NCBI RefSeq assembly: GCF_958298935.1
Contig: NC_084943.1
Location: forward strand, 2,738,001 to 2,802,000
Direction: 5' to 3'
DNA from: Phragmites australis
Taxonomy: Eukaryota; Streptophyta; Magnoliopsida; Poales; Poaceae
Length of the DNA: 64,000 nucleotides
Position 1 is the first letter of the stretch, and each line of letters opens with the position of its first letter. The position numbers and the translations under genes are program-made. Positions 24,253 to 36,055 of the stretch are shown here, piece after piece. Under the pieces are notes generated by a model, which made no database searches, had not been told where the DNA came from, and worked only from the letters and a program-made list of their open reading frames with translations.

Positions 24253-25144
24253 TCGAGACTCGAGCGACATCACATCTGAAGAATCAGATTCCGACTGGGA
24301 ACCCCTTCCCGTCATGCACGAGCTGGCGCACTCCTCCGAAGAGGAAATTTTGCCAAATCTGAAGACTTGCTTCAGCAAGTTCCTGTAACTCGCTGCAAGA
24401 CTGCAACAGGAGGCCATAGTTGACTCTTGTTTTCCCTTGTATAGGAGATACAAGTCACTTAAAGGGGGTCTTCTTCATATGGCCACCTCGACACCTACAG
24501 GAGTATTCCTTCACGTTTACTGCAAGACCAAGATCAGCTACACACAGTGGCCACATGTCCTAGGCCTGACACACATTTGAAGATGAGCGCTAGATGCCTA
24601 ATAGAGAGTTACTTTGTCACATCCGAGGGTAAGGGACAATATAGTCCCGGGGCTCGCACGTCAGACCCTCTTGAAGCGCGCTCACAATTGCCACACTACT
24701 CCCGGCTAGCACCTTCAGCTTTGTTCGGAGACGAAGGAGATCCAGAAGGCCTAAACGTTGCGCCTGTGAATATGGCTAATGAAAATGAAGGCATTCGTGA
24801 GGAAACACCCACAAGTGCGGGTATAGCATCGTCTACCATGCCCTAATTGGTACAAGCAGTTAACGCCAACAAGTGCCCTTGCCACATATCGGCTCTCAAG
24901 ATGAGCATAATAGCGCCCTTGGAAGATAAGTAAGCGAGTTGTTCGCAAGAGTGAACTAGCTTTACAAATTGTGTTGCTACACTTCACGTTAGTAGGCGCA
25001 CCGCCACTACAACCTAATGTTCTACGGGTCCCTCAGGTTGACCCACAATTTGTCGAGATTGAAGCCGCATCTCAGTTACGCAATCCTCCTCCAATGGGGG
25101 CAGGGGCGCGCCTATCCATCAAATGGGTGCCACTCCTCCATACG

Positions 25145-25884
25145 TCATGGTCGTGTCAGAAAATTCAGTCGCATATGCCGCACCGATCGCGACACTAAGA
25201 GATTACCATAGCATTGCAAAAGACGTGATCGATAGAAGAATGCGTCAACTGGCAGTCGAGTAGGCCCCAAGAGCACTAGAGAGCGAGCTCGATAAGCCAT
25301 TTGAATCGTGGCATGATCGAGTTGCATTCCCTATGGGTTGGCATCCACCGAAGTTTCATTTGTTTGATGGAACCGGCGATGCTACCGAGCACCTCAAGTC
25401 GGTGTGTGGAGACACTAAAAACAATCCGTCATTGCTATAACGCCAGTTCTCAGCTTTCTTAACTAGAGCTACTTTCCACTGGTATAGCTGTCTACCTGCT
25501 GGTTCGGTGACCAATTGGATCGCCATGAAGAAACTGTTCAAACTACATTTCATCACCATGATGAAGGATATCTCTATTCTAGAGTTGTCCCAGATTAATC
25601 AAAGATGGGATGAGAAGATTGAATACTACTTCATCCACTTTAGGAACAATTATGTTCACCTCGCAAGAGAGATGCATCTAGAAAATGCCATGCAAATATG
25701 CATTCACGGCACGTTACAACATTGGCTGGTCAACGTATCAAGACACGACCCTAAGACATTCAGTTCGTTTGGCAATGTCATCGCAGCTACCAAGCTTGAG
25801 TTTAAGAAAGTGCCACACATCATGGGTATGTACAAGAATGCTGGCTCCATTGATCATACTCGAGGGTTTGGTTCTTCAAGTTAG
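25145..25884 (+). pseudogene. Gypsy gag remnant of the large LTR element
   Basis: The + frame contains [18 protein letters not shown] near 25340, then ATFHWYSCLPAGSVTNW near 25470-25520, and KIEYYFIHFRN and HLAREMHLENAMQICIHG near 25620-25710, which is the Retrotrans_gag pattern of grass gypsy elements. Stops interrupt it near 25261 and 25438; the longest open part is 25507-25884. A poorly conserved upstream frame (24547-24846) may be the Gag N-terminus. Not functional. Confidence 0.75.
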
Positions 25885-26459
25885 CCACCCGGGAGTGAGC
25901 CAAAGCACTAGTCAAGTTAAATACTACAAGTGTTGTTCCCATCTTCGGCCCAAGAAACGAGCAGCCAAGACCAGTTGGACGACCTAATGTTTGAAAGATC
26001 CTAAACAAGCAATAGATCTTCCAATGGTACTTCATCAATAGTCCCTTCGAGCAGATAAAACTCTGACTCACATCTGTGGCCCATCTTGTGAAGCCACGTG
26101 CTTGGCAGCAGGCACAATAAAGGCGCCTCCATAAACCCAGACATCAACCTCCCCATGTTCAGGGTAGCAGGTGTAATTTGAGTCGATGAGACTTGCCTCC
26201 TTGATGTGTTCTAGAATCCGAGGATGACGAATCCTTACTTTGAAGTATTACTCCTCTGCCAACCCTGGGTCAGTGTTCCTCTGAGACCTCAGGGGCAGTC
26301 TATGGAGCTTGACAAAAATCTATGGTTCCCAACATCGCCCGTCATGTGTGAAGAGTGGTGGAGTTAGTTTGAGCGGCTTGTAAAGAAAAGTTGCCTCCCT
26401 CGTACAAGATGATGACTGGGGGCATGTGTACTTTGCTCCAATTGTGTTATCAAGCTTGT

Positions 26460-27310
26460 CAGCCGATGTGTTTTCCGGCTGGCTATTGTTCTTTTACTCT
26501 TGACTGCCGACGTATTTTCTGGCTAGCCATCTTGCTGTTACTTTTGACCACCAACGTGTTACTCGGTTGGCTGTCATGAGCTGTTAAGCTTTGCCGTCGA
26601 TGTGTTTCCAACTAGCCATTATATTGTTAAGCTTTGTTGTTGATGTGTTTCCGACTGACCATTATATTATTAAGCTTGGCTACTGATGTGTTTCCAGTAG
26701 GCCGTGGGTCCAGTAAGCTTGGCCATCGACGTATTTTTCGACTGACCATCATTCTCTTTTTGCTACCGATGTGTTTCTGATAGGCCATGGTTCTAGTAAT
26801 CTTGGCCATCAATGTATTTTCCGACTGACCATCGTTCTCTTTTGGCCGCCGACGTGTTTTCTGACTGGCTGTTATGTGCTATTGATCTTTGGCCGCCGAT
26901 GTGTTTTTCAGCTAGCCATCGTACTTTTACCCTTGGCCGCCGATGTGTTTCCAGCCCGCCATTATGCTATTGAATTTGGCCACGGATGTGTTTCTGGCTC
27001 GCCATTATGCAATGAGTTTGGTCGCCGATGTGTTTTCCTGTTGGCCATCGTACTTTTACCCTTGGCAGCTGATGTGTTTCTAGCTTGTCATTATGCTATT
27101 GAGTTTGGCTGCCGATGTGTTTTTCTGCTGACCATCGTAATTTTACTCTTGGCCGCCGATGTGTTTTTGGCTCACTGTTATACTAATGAGTTTGGCCACT
27201 GATGTGTTTTCTGGCTGGCCATTGTACTTTTACCTTTGGCCACCGATGTGTTTCCAGCTCACCGTTATGCCATTGAGGTTGGTCGCCGATGTGTTTCCAG
27301 CTGGTCGTAT
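26460..27310. repeat. 43-44-bp minisatellite, about 20 units
   Basis: The phrase GCCGATGTGTTT recurs with a spacing of 41-46 bases (for example near 26897, 26942, 26986, 27027, 27070, 27113, 27158, 27199, 27244, 27285). Units also share TTTGGC and CCATTATGCTATTGAG-like parts. An open frame of 143 codons (26771-27202) results from the repeats and encodes a repetitive hydrophobic sequence; I do not regard it as a gene. Confidence 0.8.
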
Positions 27311-28427
27311 TCCCAAAAGGTTATCTTTCCATTATGCACATAAATAAAGGGTGTCGATCCACCCAACGGTGATCATGGCCTTTGTACCTGTTGCCGAGTT
27401 GTGATTTCAGGGTATGGCTATTTGCAGGACTCACCACCGGAGATGCATGAGGAGCCGTGGCAGTTTTAAGCTATGATAATGAACACACACTGCACAAAAG
27501 GCACATGTTCCTCTATCTATGCTTGGGCGTCGAGGTTGACCCATCCTGTCTCTGAAGTGACCAGCCGTTTGTCAATCCTGTACTCCTGCCACCCCATCAT
27601 AAGTTCACCCGAGGGAGACTATAGGGAAAGAGCAAGAGAGAGCTACCTTCCCGAGATAAATCGTGGGTATGTGTGCAGCTTCTTGCCACCCCGGTGTGAT
27701 AGAAACAAGGGTTTTGTAACACAAAGTTGCCCGCGAGATGGTAGAATCTCAAAGGCATTCGCAATCCCAAGATCAAGCTCAATTTCAAGCAAATTCAAAG
27801 ACCCGATGAAAGTCAATCAAAGTTCAAAACACCCAAACAAAGGTGTCACCAAATCAAAGCCCTCCCGACGTTAAGAGAGAAGAACCAATAAATGTGCAAG
27901 AGAAGCCACTGTCAATAGGTGGCATGAAGACTGCGAATGCTGGAGAGTGACCATTATCCACCACCCTCGCAAAAAATGAAGGCAACAATGCCACAGCTTG
28001 CTTCCTACCTATCTTCGATTCGTGCCACTCACAAATACAGCCTCCATGGAATACAAGATTGTCAACATGCTCTAGCCGAGAAGGTAGTTTTGGGGAACCC
28101 TCACCATTTTTAGAAGTACTTTCAAACATGTGTTCTTCACACATGTACACTAAACGTCATACAATTAAGTACAACTATTGCGACTCTTCGTCGTCTTTGG
28201 AGAAAGGAGTCTCTTGTGGCCGTATCTTGGAGTCACCTCATAGCTCAGTGACACAAGAAAAACATATATTTCAACATCAAATACATCGAACAGGGTTGTT
28301 TGTATGCATTTCCATCTTATTATCAGTTAACCATGTTCTCGTGCCTATTGCAGCTCGTTCTATCTACCTTCGATGAAGCAGACAAGCATGCCAGCTCTAC
28401 GTTTATAGGTCTGCAAAGTTTCTTTGC

Positions 28428-29190
28428 TTCACTGGCTGGCACCTCCCAATGTTGCAGTGGAGTACTTAATCATTCTATACCTTCACTGGCTAGCGCCTCC
28501 CAAGGTCGCAGTGAAGTCAACCCTTCCTCTTTGACACCTTCACTGGCTGGCACCTCCCAAGGTTATAGTGGAGTCTTTTGTTCATGCTACACCTTCACTG
28601 GCTGGCACCTCCCAATGTAGCAGTGGAGTCTTTAATCATTCTGTAGCTTCACTGACTGGCACCTCCCAAGGTAGCAGTGGAGTCTCTCGTACACTCTACA
28701 CCTTCACTGGCTGGCACCTCCCAAGGTTGCAATGGAGTCTTTTGTTCATGCTACACCTTCCCTGGCTGGCACCTCCCAAGGTCGTAGTGAAGTCAATCGT
28801 TCTTATTCGACAACACTGGCGGTACCTCCCAAGGCCACAATGAAGTCAAGAATCGCCATGGAAGTGGTGCTGAGTTTCGCCAAAACTGAGGATTATCGGG
28901 AGCAGTGAAGCGTGCTAGTGCGGTTCACGTGGAGCTGTGAAACCCTTCAACCCTATTGGCTGGCACCATGGTTGCTATATGGTCGCAATAGAGTTGATAA
29001 AACTTTGCATATCGGACTTTCACTGGCTGGCACCTCCTATGGTCGCAATGGAGTTAATCACTGGATCGCACCTCCCAAGGTCGTAGTGGAGTCAATCAAG
29101 CAATTTGTCTTATCGCTACACTGGCTGGCACCCCCCATCGTCGCAGCGGAGTCAAATCCTTTTCAACGATACTCTGCAAGCGCCTCCTAG
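28428..29190. repeat. 54-57-bp minisatellite, about 13 units
   Basis: The phrase TTCACTGGCTGGCACCTCCC recurs near 28428, 28482, 28539, 28594, 28648, 28703 and 28758, then less regularly to about 29181. Each unit also carries AAGGTxGCAGTGGAGTC. Frames through it (28300-28620 and 28568-28843) encode SLAGTSQGSSGV-like repeats. It lies just upstream of the polypurine tract, a common position for tandem arrays in large grass gypsy elements. Confidence 0.85.
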
Positions 29191-29382
29191 GATCGCAGCA
29201 GAGTTGATTTGTTTCCTTTGAGGAGTGGTGCGTCTTTCCACTACAAGTCAAAGATTATCATCACTGGCTAGCTACGCAAAGTGGATGCAACGAAAAGCTT
29301 CGGGGTGATACTCGGGAGCTATTCTATTCCTTCAAGTTGTGCACCAAGTCAAGCCTTGCTCTTTTCCCTCGCGCGAGCTCAA

Positions 29383-29680
29383 CTTGGTGTGGGGGGGGGG
29401 GCATTCGTACGACAGTATTTTGTCATTTAGATGCGCAGTTCACGTGCATATACATTAAAAATAAAAAAAGAAAAAAAAAAGAGGAGAGAGAAGCCAGCTA
29501 GCCCAACTCCTTTTGGCCAACCCAGCCTAGCTCGCCCTCTCCTTTTCCCCCACCTCCTTATCCTATTCCGCACCTGGCCGAGCTAGCCCTAGCGGGCGCC
29601 ATCATATTCTTCTTCTCCCCGTCACCATCTCTCCCATGCGTCTTGGCTGTGCTCACCCCATGCCACGTTGCATCACGCCC
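29383..29680 (+). mobile_element. Polypurine tract and 5' stub of the right LTR
   Basis: A run of eleven G residues (29391-29401) after TTGGTGTG looks like the plus-strand priming tract that precedes a 3' LTR. From about 29405 the sequence follows the left end of the long LTR at 45106 (shared TTTAGATGCGCAGTTC type start, A-rich tract, then AGCCAGCTAGCCCAACTC). After about 275 bases the match stops at 29680, exactly where the segmental duplication copy 2 begins, so this LTR is cut by that junction. Confidence 0.7.
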
Positions 29681-30540
29681 GGTCCAAAACGCATGTTAAC
29701 AAATGCTGAAAAATTGTGCCAAGATACAATTCCTTCATCCCGTTCCAACTGCATGTACCACTGTTGGGCGTCGTCCGTTAAGTGGTAAGATGCGAGCCAA
29801 ACCTTTTCTTCCTCGAGAGTGCACTGACCTTGAAAAAATTGCTCACACCAGTTGAGCCATGGCAATAAATCATATTCGCCGTCGTAGGTCGGGAAGGATA
29901 GTTTATGATAGCGAGGAACTCCCCGTTTCTCTTCGCTGTGATCCATGGGAAAGAGGCTGGAATTTCCCTTGTGACTGTCATCCTTGGCCTTGAAGCCTTC
30001 ACCCATGTTGGGCTACTCGAAGGAGAGGCATCCTTCGAAGTTGTCTCAACAGAGCTTGATGGTGATGAGGTATGTCTTATAGCGGCCATGTCAGTAGAGA
30101 GCTGGCGTAGGATGTCCTCAAGAATTTTCTGATCGCTCATGGTAGAAGAGGACAGCGGCTACAGCGTGGAGCAAAAGAAGCAGTGGCGGTAGGTAGATGT
30201 TGGCGAAGATGACTGCTGGTGGAGGGCAGCAGTAGGGGGCAGGATCGGTGGTCTCTAATGCCAAGTATTAAGAAATGGGTAACTATGATAACTTGATCGC
30301 TCAGTCTTACGAGCTCTGATCTTTACTTGATTATTTTCTTGCTTGCTAATTACATAGTAGGCCTCTCCTTATATAAAGGTCTAAAAGTTCTAACTAGAAA
30401 AGCTTATAGATAGAAAATGGCTCTAATAAATCCTGAAATCTAACTATTTCAAAACCCAGAAGAAACTAATTCTTCTAAAATTAAAAAAAATAATTTTTTT
30501 CTTCCTTAATTACTTTTCTACGCCCATATCACGTTCGTCT
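29680..30540 (-). mobile_element. Duplicated gypsy gag and LTR fragment (copy 2)
   Basis: The minus strand from about 30540 down carries the LTR-like segment, a primer-site-like motif near 30250, and gag (30140 down to 29680) with the same SFPTYDGEYDLLPWLNWCE and WYMQLERDEG signatures as copy 1. A frameshift separates the N-terminus from the core. Gag ends abruptly at 29680, whereas in copy 1 it continues for 0.5 kb more, so copy 2 was truncated at the duplication border. Confidence 0.8.
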
Positions 30541-30854
30541 AAAGCTCTTGAGATGACATTTTGGTACGATGAAAGAGAGGCATAAGAATCAGTGCAGTTG
30601 CTTCTTCGTAGCTGGAAAGAGGAAACAAGACTGGCATGGGCATAGACTGGCGTAACAGGTATTACATCATGGATAAAAAAAATTTGAATGTATTTTACTG
30701 CCATGCATCTCTTCTAAATTTGTCAATTATTGGCGGAGAGGCGGACCTTCATTAGAAAAATGATGTGAACCAAGAAATTTCCTTATGCGTGCCAACCTGG
30801 ACAAAAGAAGAAGCCTTGACATCCATCTGTTATCCGTGATGACGAACTCTGCAC

Positions 30855-30861
30855 TATATAG
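30855..30861 (+). promoter_or_regulatory. TATA box candidate of the intact kinase gene
   Basis: TATATAG lies 300 bases upstream of the start codon. The same region in copy 1 (near 17340) has lost about 25-30 bases between two short TAT repeats, which removes this box. Use as the real TATA box is inferred, not shown. Confidence 0.45.
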
Positions 30862-31154
30862 GGTCAAGTGGTCAACTGAAGCATGCTTGGACATGGACAT
30901 CCGAGCATAGCACCAAATTGTTGGGATAAAGTGTGTATTTCTTTCCACACATCCCTCTAACCGAAGTTGTTTTGTTCAAGACCTCTTATTCCTCAGCCCA
31001 GCCCTGACGATTGGGTCATTAGATTGGACGGAAACCGAATAACACGGCACTCAAGTCAAGTCTACGGACGAGTTTCTACTCCACTTCGCACACATAATAT
31101 CAAAACACACTCGAGAGACATCATAAAGCAAAAGCACACCATCAGAACGGAGAC

Positions 31155-34100
31155 ATGGATTCTGCAGTTCTTGACTCCAAATCTCCATCTCCTCCTCGCT
31201 GTGCACGCTTTTTCCTGTGCAGTCTCTTCATTTTTCTGTCCTCCAACACAGTAACACTCTCATCGGCACAAACCAGCAACAGGACCGAGGATGACCGGCA
31301 AGCCCTCCTCTGCTTCAAATCCGGCATCTCGGCCCCTGCCGGTGTCCTCAGATCGTGGCGCAAGGACTCGCTCAATTTCTGCAGGTGGCGAGGGATCACC
31401 TGCAGCACAACTCCCCCAATCCGTGTGGTGTCCATGGAATTAAGGTCTGTGAAGCTCAGAGGAAAACTGTCAGGTTGCATGACAGCCCTTACTTCTCTAG
31501 TGCGGATGGACCTTTCAAGCAATGGTCTTTCTGGAAGGATTCCTGATAAGATTGGTGCACTTCCGGGACTTCAAACTTTGATGCTTGCTGGCAACAAGCT
31601 TGAAGGTAACATCCCTCCATCATTGAGTGTAGCTGCATCTCTTAGCGATGTCAATATTTCAAGCAATAAACTATCAGGGGAGATCCCAGCTAGCATGTTC
31701 AGTAACTCATCCAAACTACTCAGGGTCGACCTCCAATTTAATGCTCTTTCTGGGGTACTTCCACATTTCCAAAATATGGCATCCCTGCAGTTTCTTGGCT
31801 TCTCTGGAAATTTTCTTTCTGGTAGTATTCCAGCATCTTTAGGAAATATTTCGTCCTTAAGTTCCATCCTGCTAGCACGAAACTTGTTGACAGGATCCAT
31901 TCCAGAATCTCTGGGTCATATTCCGAACTTGAACATTCTAGATCTAAGCTACAACAGATTGTTGGGGTATGTCCCTGCCATGCTGTACAATGTCTCATCA
32001 CTCCGATTCTTTAACCTAAGCAACAATAGGCTTGCTGGACAGATACCTTCTGACATCGGCTACTCACTCCCAAATCTTGAATCATTGATCGTGAGTGGCA
32101 ACACATTCAATGGAGTGGTTCCGGCTTCACTGGCCAACATGTCAATGCTCCAAGTGATTGATCTCTCAAATAATTCACTAAGAGGCTCATTGCCATCTCT
32201 AGGATCCTTGAGAAACTTGAAACGACTGCTTCTACGAAGTAACATGCTACAAGCTGAAGACTGGGCATTCCTTACCTCCCTGACAAACTGCAGTCAGTTG
32301 TTATGGTTTTTGATGGATGGGAATGTCCTGAATGGAAATCTTCCAAAATCAGTTGGCAATCTTTCCACAAAGCTAGAACGGCTTAACTTCGGAGGTAACA
32401 AAATTTCAGGAACCATACCAGCTGAGATAGGGAACCTTGTGAATCTCACTCTGCTTGAAATGGACCAGAACATGCTTTCAGGAATCATTCCTTCAACTAT
32501 TGGGAATTTAAGAAACTTGTTTGTCCTGAGACTGTCAATGAACAGATTGTCAGGTGAAATCCCATCCACAATTGGCAATCTCCCTCAACTAAACCAGCTT
32601 TTCTTGGATGACAATGGTTTGTCTGGTAACATACCGGCAAGTCTAGGGCAGTGCAAAAGGTTGGGTATGTTAAATTTATCAGTTAACAACCTTGATGGAT
32701 CCATACCAAGTGAAATCCTCAGTATTTCTTCCCTTTCTTTGGGGTTGGACTTGTCAAACAACAACCTTACAGGAAAGATACCACCACAAATTGGAAATCT
32801 GATCAATCTTGGCCTATTGAATGTTTCCAACAACAAGTTATCTGGTGAAATACCATCTGCACTTGGCCTGTGTGCTGTTCTGTTAACCCTGCAGATGGAA
32901 GGCAACATGCTTAGTGGGACTATTACTGACTCTTTGCGTGGACTGAAGGCCCTACAACAGATAGATCTCTCTGAAAACAACCTATCCGGTCAAATTCCAG
33001 AATTCTTCGAGAACTTCACCAACTTATATCATCTTAATCTATCATTCAACAAACTTGAAGGACCAATTCCAACCGGTGGTATCTTCAGTAATTCGAATGC
33101 AGTTATGTTGGAAGGCAACACAGCATTATGTCAAATAATTTCCATATTTGCATTGCCGATCTGCCCCAGCACATCCGCAACTAAAAGAAAAATCAATGCA
33201 CGCCTGCTGCTGATAATAGTCCCACCAGTTACTATTGCTTTAGTATCATGTTTGTTTGTTGTTGCCACTCTTATGAAGGGAAACACAACCCAACCATCTG
33301 AAAGCTACAAAGAGACAATGAGGAAGGTGTCATATGGAGACATTCTTAAAGCCACCAATTGGTTCTCTCCAGTCAACAGGATCAGCTCAAGTCATACAGC
33401 ATCAGTCTACATTGGTCGGTTCGAGTTTGACACAGACCTTGTTGTCATCAAGGAATTTCATCTTGGTGAGCAAGGTTCGCTCAATAGCTTTTTCACCGAG
33501 TGCGAAGTGCTAAAACATACCCGCCATCGCAATCTCATTCAAGCAATCACCTTGTGCTCGACAGTAGATTTTGAGAACAATGAATTCAAGGCTATAGTAT
33601 ATGAGTTCATGGCAAATGGTAGCCTGGACATGTGGATACACCCAAGGCTACACCGAGGAAGCCAAAGGAGGGTGTTAAGTTTAGGTCAAAGGATCAGAAT
33701 TGCTGCAGATGTGGCTTCTGCTCTTGATTATCTGCACAACCAATTGATACCTCCATTGATTCACTGCGATTTGAAGCCTAGCAATGTTCTTTTGGACTAC
33801 GACATGACCTCGCGCATTGGTGACTTTGGGTCAGCAAAATTTCTCTCTTCAAGTCTTAGTATTAGTACTCCAGAAGACTTGTTTGGTGCCTCAGGAACCA
33901 TTGGATATATCGCACCTGGTAAGTTGTACACCTCCTTTGGAAAGACTATTTAACTTATAGATTTTTAGTTTACAATAATTTGTGCGCATTTCTCATGTTT
34001 TACAGAATATGGGATGGGATGCAAAATGTCAACCAGTGGTGATGTATATGGTTTTGGGGTGCTGCTACTAGAAATGCTCACGGCAAAGCGACCAACTGAC

Positions 34101-34355
34101 ACACTATTTGGCAATGACCTCAGCCTTCATAAGTATGTGAACTTAGCATTCCCTGACAAAATAAGTGACATTTTAGATCCCCAAATGCCACATGAGGACG
34201 GAGTTTTTGGTAATCTACGCATGCAAAACTATATCATACCATTGGTTGAAATTGGCCTTATGTGCTCCATGGAATCACCAAAAGATAGACCAGGAATGCA
34301 AGATGTTTGTGCAAAAATTGATGCCATCCAAGAGGCATTTGTTGAAACCTTTTGA
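31155..34355 (+). CDS. LRR receptor-like serine/threonine kinase, Xa21/At3g47570-type (exons 31155-33918 and 34006-34355)
   Basis: Two exons give 1037 residues: 31155-33918, an 87-bp intron with GT..AG ends, and 34006-34355. The split codon GAA restores the APE motif. An N-terminal hydrophobic segment (about residues 20-40) is a signal peptide. An LRR cap (TEDDRQALLCFK) follows, then about 23 plant-type LRRs (LxLSxNxLSGxIP), a transmembrane helix near 683-706 and a kinase domain from about 725. Kinase landmarks are the VIK lysine (K766), HCD in the catalytic loop (H870-D872, a non-RD kinase) and DFG (D890-G892). The glycine loop is degenerate (ISSSHTASVY, no GxGxxG). Non-RD LRR kinases of this group act at the plasma membrane, often in pathogen recognition; the ligand here is unknown. 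The start is the first ATG giving an intact signal peptide. Copy 1 is its dead paralogue. Confidence 0.9.
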
Positions 34356-36055
34356 TAATGGCAATGTGATAATAAAGATGGAATTGTGGCAGGGGCAATG
34401 ATCTAATTTAAGCATATCGGAGGAAAGCATCATGCAGACCAGGAGAAAAGCATTATGCACTTCAACAGTTGATGGGCTCCACCAACTACTATACACAATT
34501 GCAATGAAGTCTAAGGAAGGATTTAAGGTGAGCGTCCTCTGGCTCAAAAGTCAAAAAAACTGAGCCTGGCCGGACAACCACTTAACTCATCAGACTCTGC
34601 TGCATAGATTGGGACATGTAAGAGCATTTTACAATTAAATATTTTCTCAACTAATATTTTTTCTACAAATTAGCCATTCCGAGATTGGGCACATCATAGA
34701 ATGTCCAATTAATTTGTGCTGTTAAAGAACTGGAGAACTATTATTGGCATGCTTCTACTTAGTTGTGAAAAATGTTCAGTATCGAATCAAAACAGTTCAC
34801 ATTCATGACTGTGCAGTACATCAACATTCAACAGCCACTCCAACGAATTATGGTGCACCCCACATAAAACAGATCTGTTAATAAGTATAATAATAGGCAA
34901 AATAATGGTTTTTTTATTAACCAGAGATTTGATTTTGTACCTTGTTTTGCTTCTTCTTTTGGTTTCTCCTTGCTGGCTGCCTTTGAGCAATTTGTATTCC
35001 TGCTCAGCATGAAAAAAGCTTAACAGAATCAACAAACGAAAAAGTAATTTTCATTTACCAAAAGAAATCTTAAAGTAGATAATCGGTTTATCCTTTTAAC
35101 GAAACATGATAGAGGTGCGCGTCCATGAAACAGTGTGTGGTGCACTGCCGTGCCTACCGATAGGAGTAGCGATGGTCGAGCGTCTTCCTACAGGAGGTAA
35201 CACTTTCAGTTAAAAAATATAATATTCACTTTCAGTTAAACAATTTCTCAATTTAGGGTGATCCAAATATTTAGGCAAACGAAAAAGAAGGGCATACTAT
35301 GGAGCGCACCTCTCAACATTTCTATCAACTAACTTTCTCTATACCGACTGCACATATCATTTAGAAACAAAAATTGATATATAGTATATCAATCAATGTA
35401 TTACTTCATGGATCTGTCTATTTAGCTGTAGGAATCTCAGGTTGTCAACCTTACTTTATTCAACTAAAAGTAGCGAGTCTAAAAGTATTGATCAATAGAA
35501 TTAGGAACAATCCACACATTGAAACATTTCGCGACTATACCAGAAACTACTTTTGCAACACTACATTCAAAGAGTGAGCAAAAGTAGAAAGTTGCATAAT
35601 TTTTAATCATATTGTCTTTAGTTAGCAAAACACCTTGTTTCATGAACCATACAATTTGTTTTATTTTCAATGGTGTCTCATAAGAGTTTTGTAAAGAGGT
35701 TTGACTGAAAAAACAGCCTGACAGAGCAAATCTCTAAAGCAGATTAAAAGCTTGCAAATCTCTAAAGAAGAAACCTTTTAAAAAACTGTCTGACAGATCT
35801 GCTTGAAAATTTTCAAAGAAATATTCTTGAAATTTACACGACTCTAGTATCCTGTGAACCTGCCTTGGAACCATTTTCAAAACCTTGTACCTGTGAAAAA
35901 TGTTCAACATCGAATCAAAACAGTTCAAGTTCATGATTGTGCAGTACATCAACATTCAACAGCCACTCTAAAGAATTATGATGTATATGTAGCAATAACA
36001 ATTTAAGGTTGTATGCCAAAAAAGCCGGTTCTGTAGGTCTTATGTCTGAATTTTA

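Larger units (their letters stand above)
24253..29401 (+). mobile_element. Internal region of a large gag-only LTR retrotransposon
   Basis: Between the truncated left LTR and a G-rich polypurine tract lie a degenerate gag (25145-25884), 0.5 kb of unassigned sequence, a 43-bp minisatellite (26460-27310), a linker and a 55-bp minisatellite (28428-29190). No protease, reverse transcriptase or integrase is visible. The layout (long LTRs, gag, tandem arrays, no pol) fits a large non-autonomous gypsy element that depends on a relative for replication. Confidence 0.6.
29680..36055. repeat. Segmental duplication, copy 2 (intact kinase copy)
   Basis: Collinear with 16199-21731 at an offset of about 13.5 kb. 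It carries the promoter TATA region, the complete kinase exons and intron, and the shared 3' spacer. Its left edge cuts the gypsy gag and abuts the broken right LTR of the large element. Its right edge is near 36055, after which the two copies diverge abruptly. Confidence 0.93.

Noticed and set aside
26771..27202. 143-codon hydrophobic repetitive frame
   Set aside because: Produced by the 43-bp minisatellite; unit lengths are not all multiples of three and other frames are equally open.
29391..29401. Run of eleven G as a possible assembly artefact or G-quadruplex
   Set aside because: Its place just before an LTR start makes a polypurine tract the simpler reading; a single G run does not make a quadruplex.
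33919..33953. Kinase ending at 33953 without the second exon
   Set aside because: GTAAGT at 33919 and TTTTACAG before 34006 splice out 87 bases and restore the APE motif and the rest of the kinase domain.
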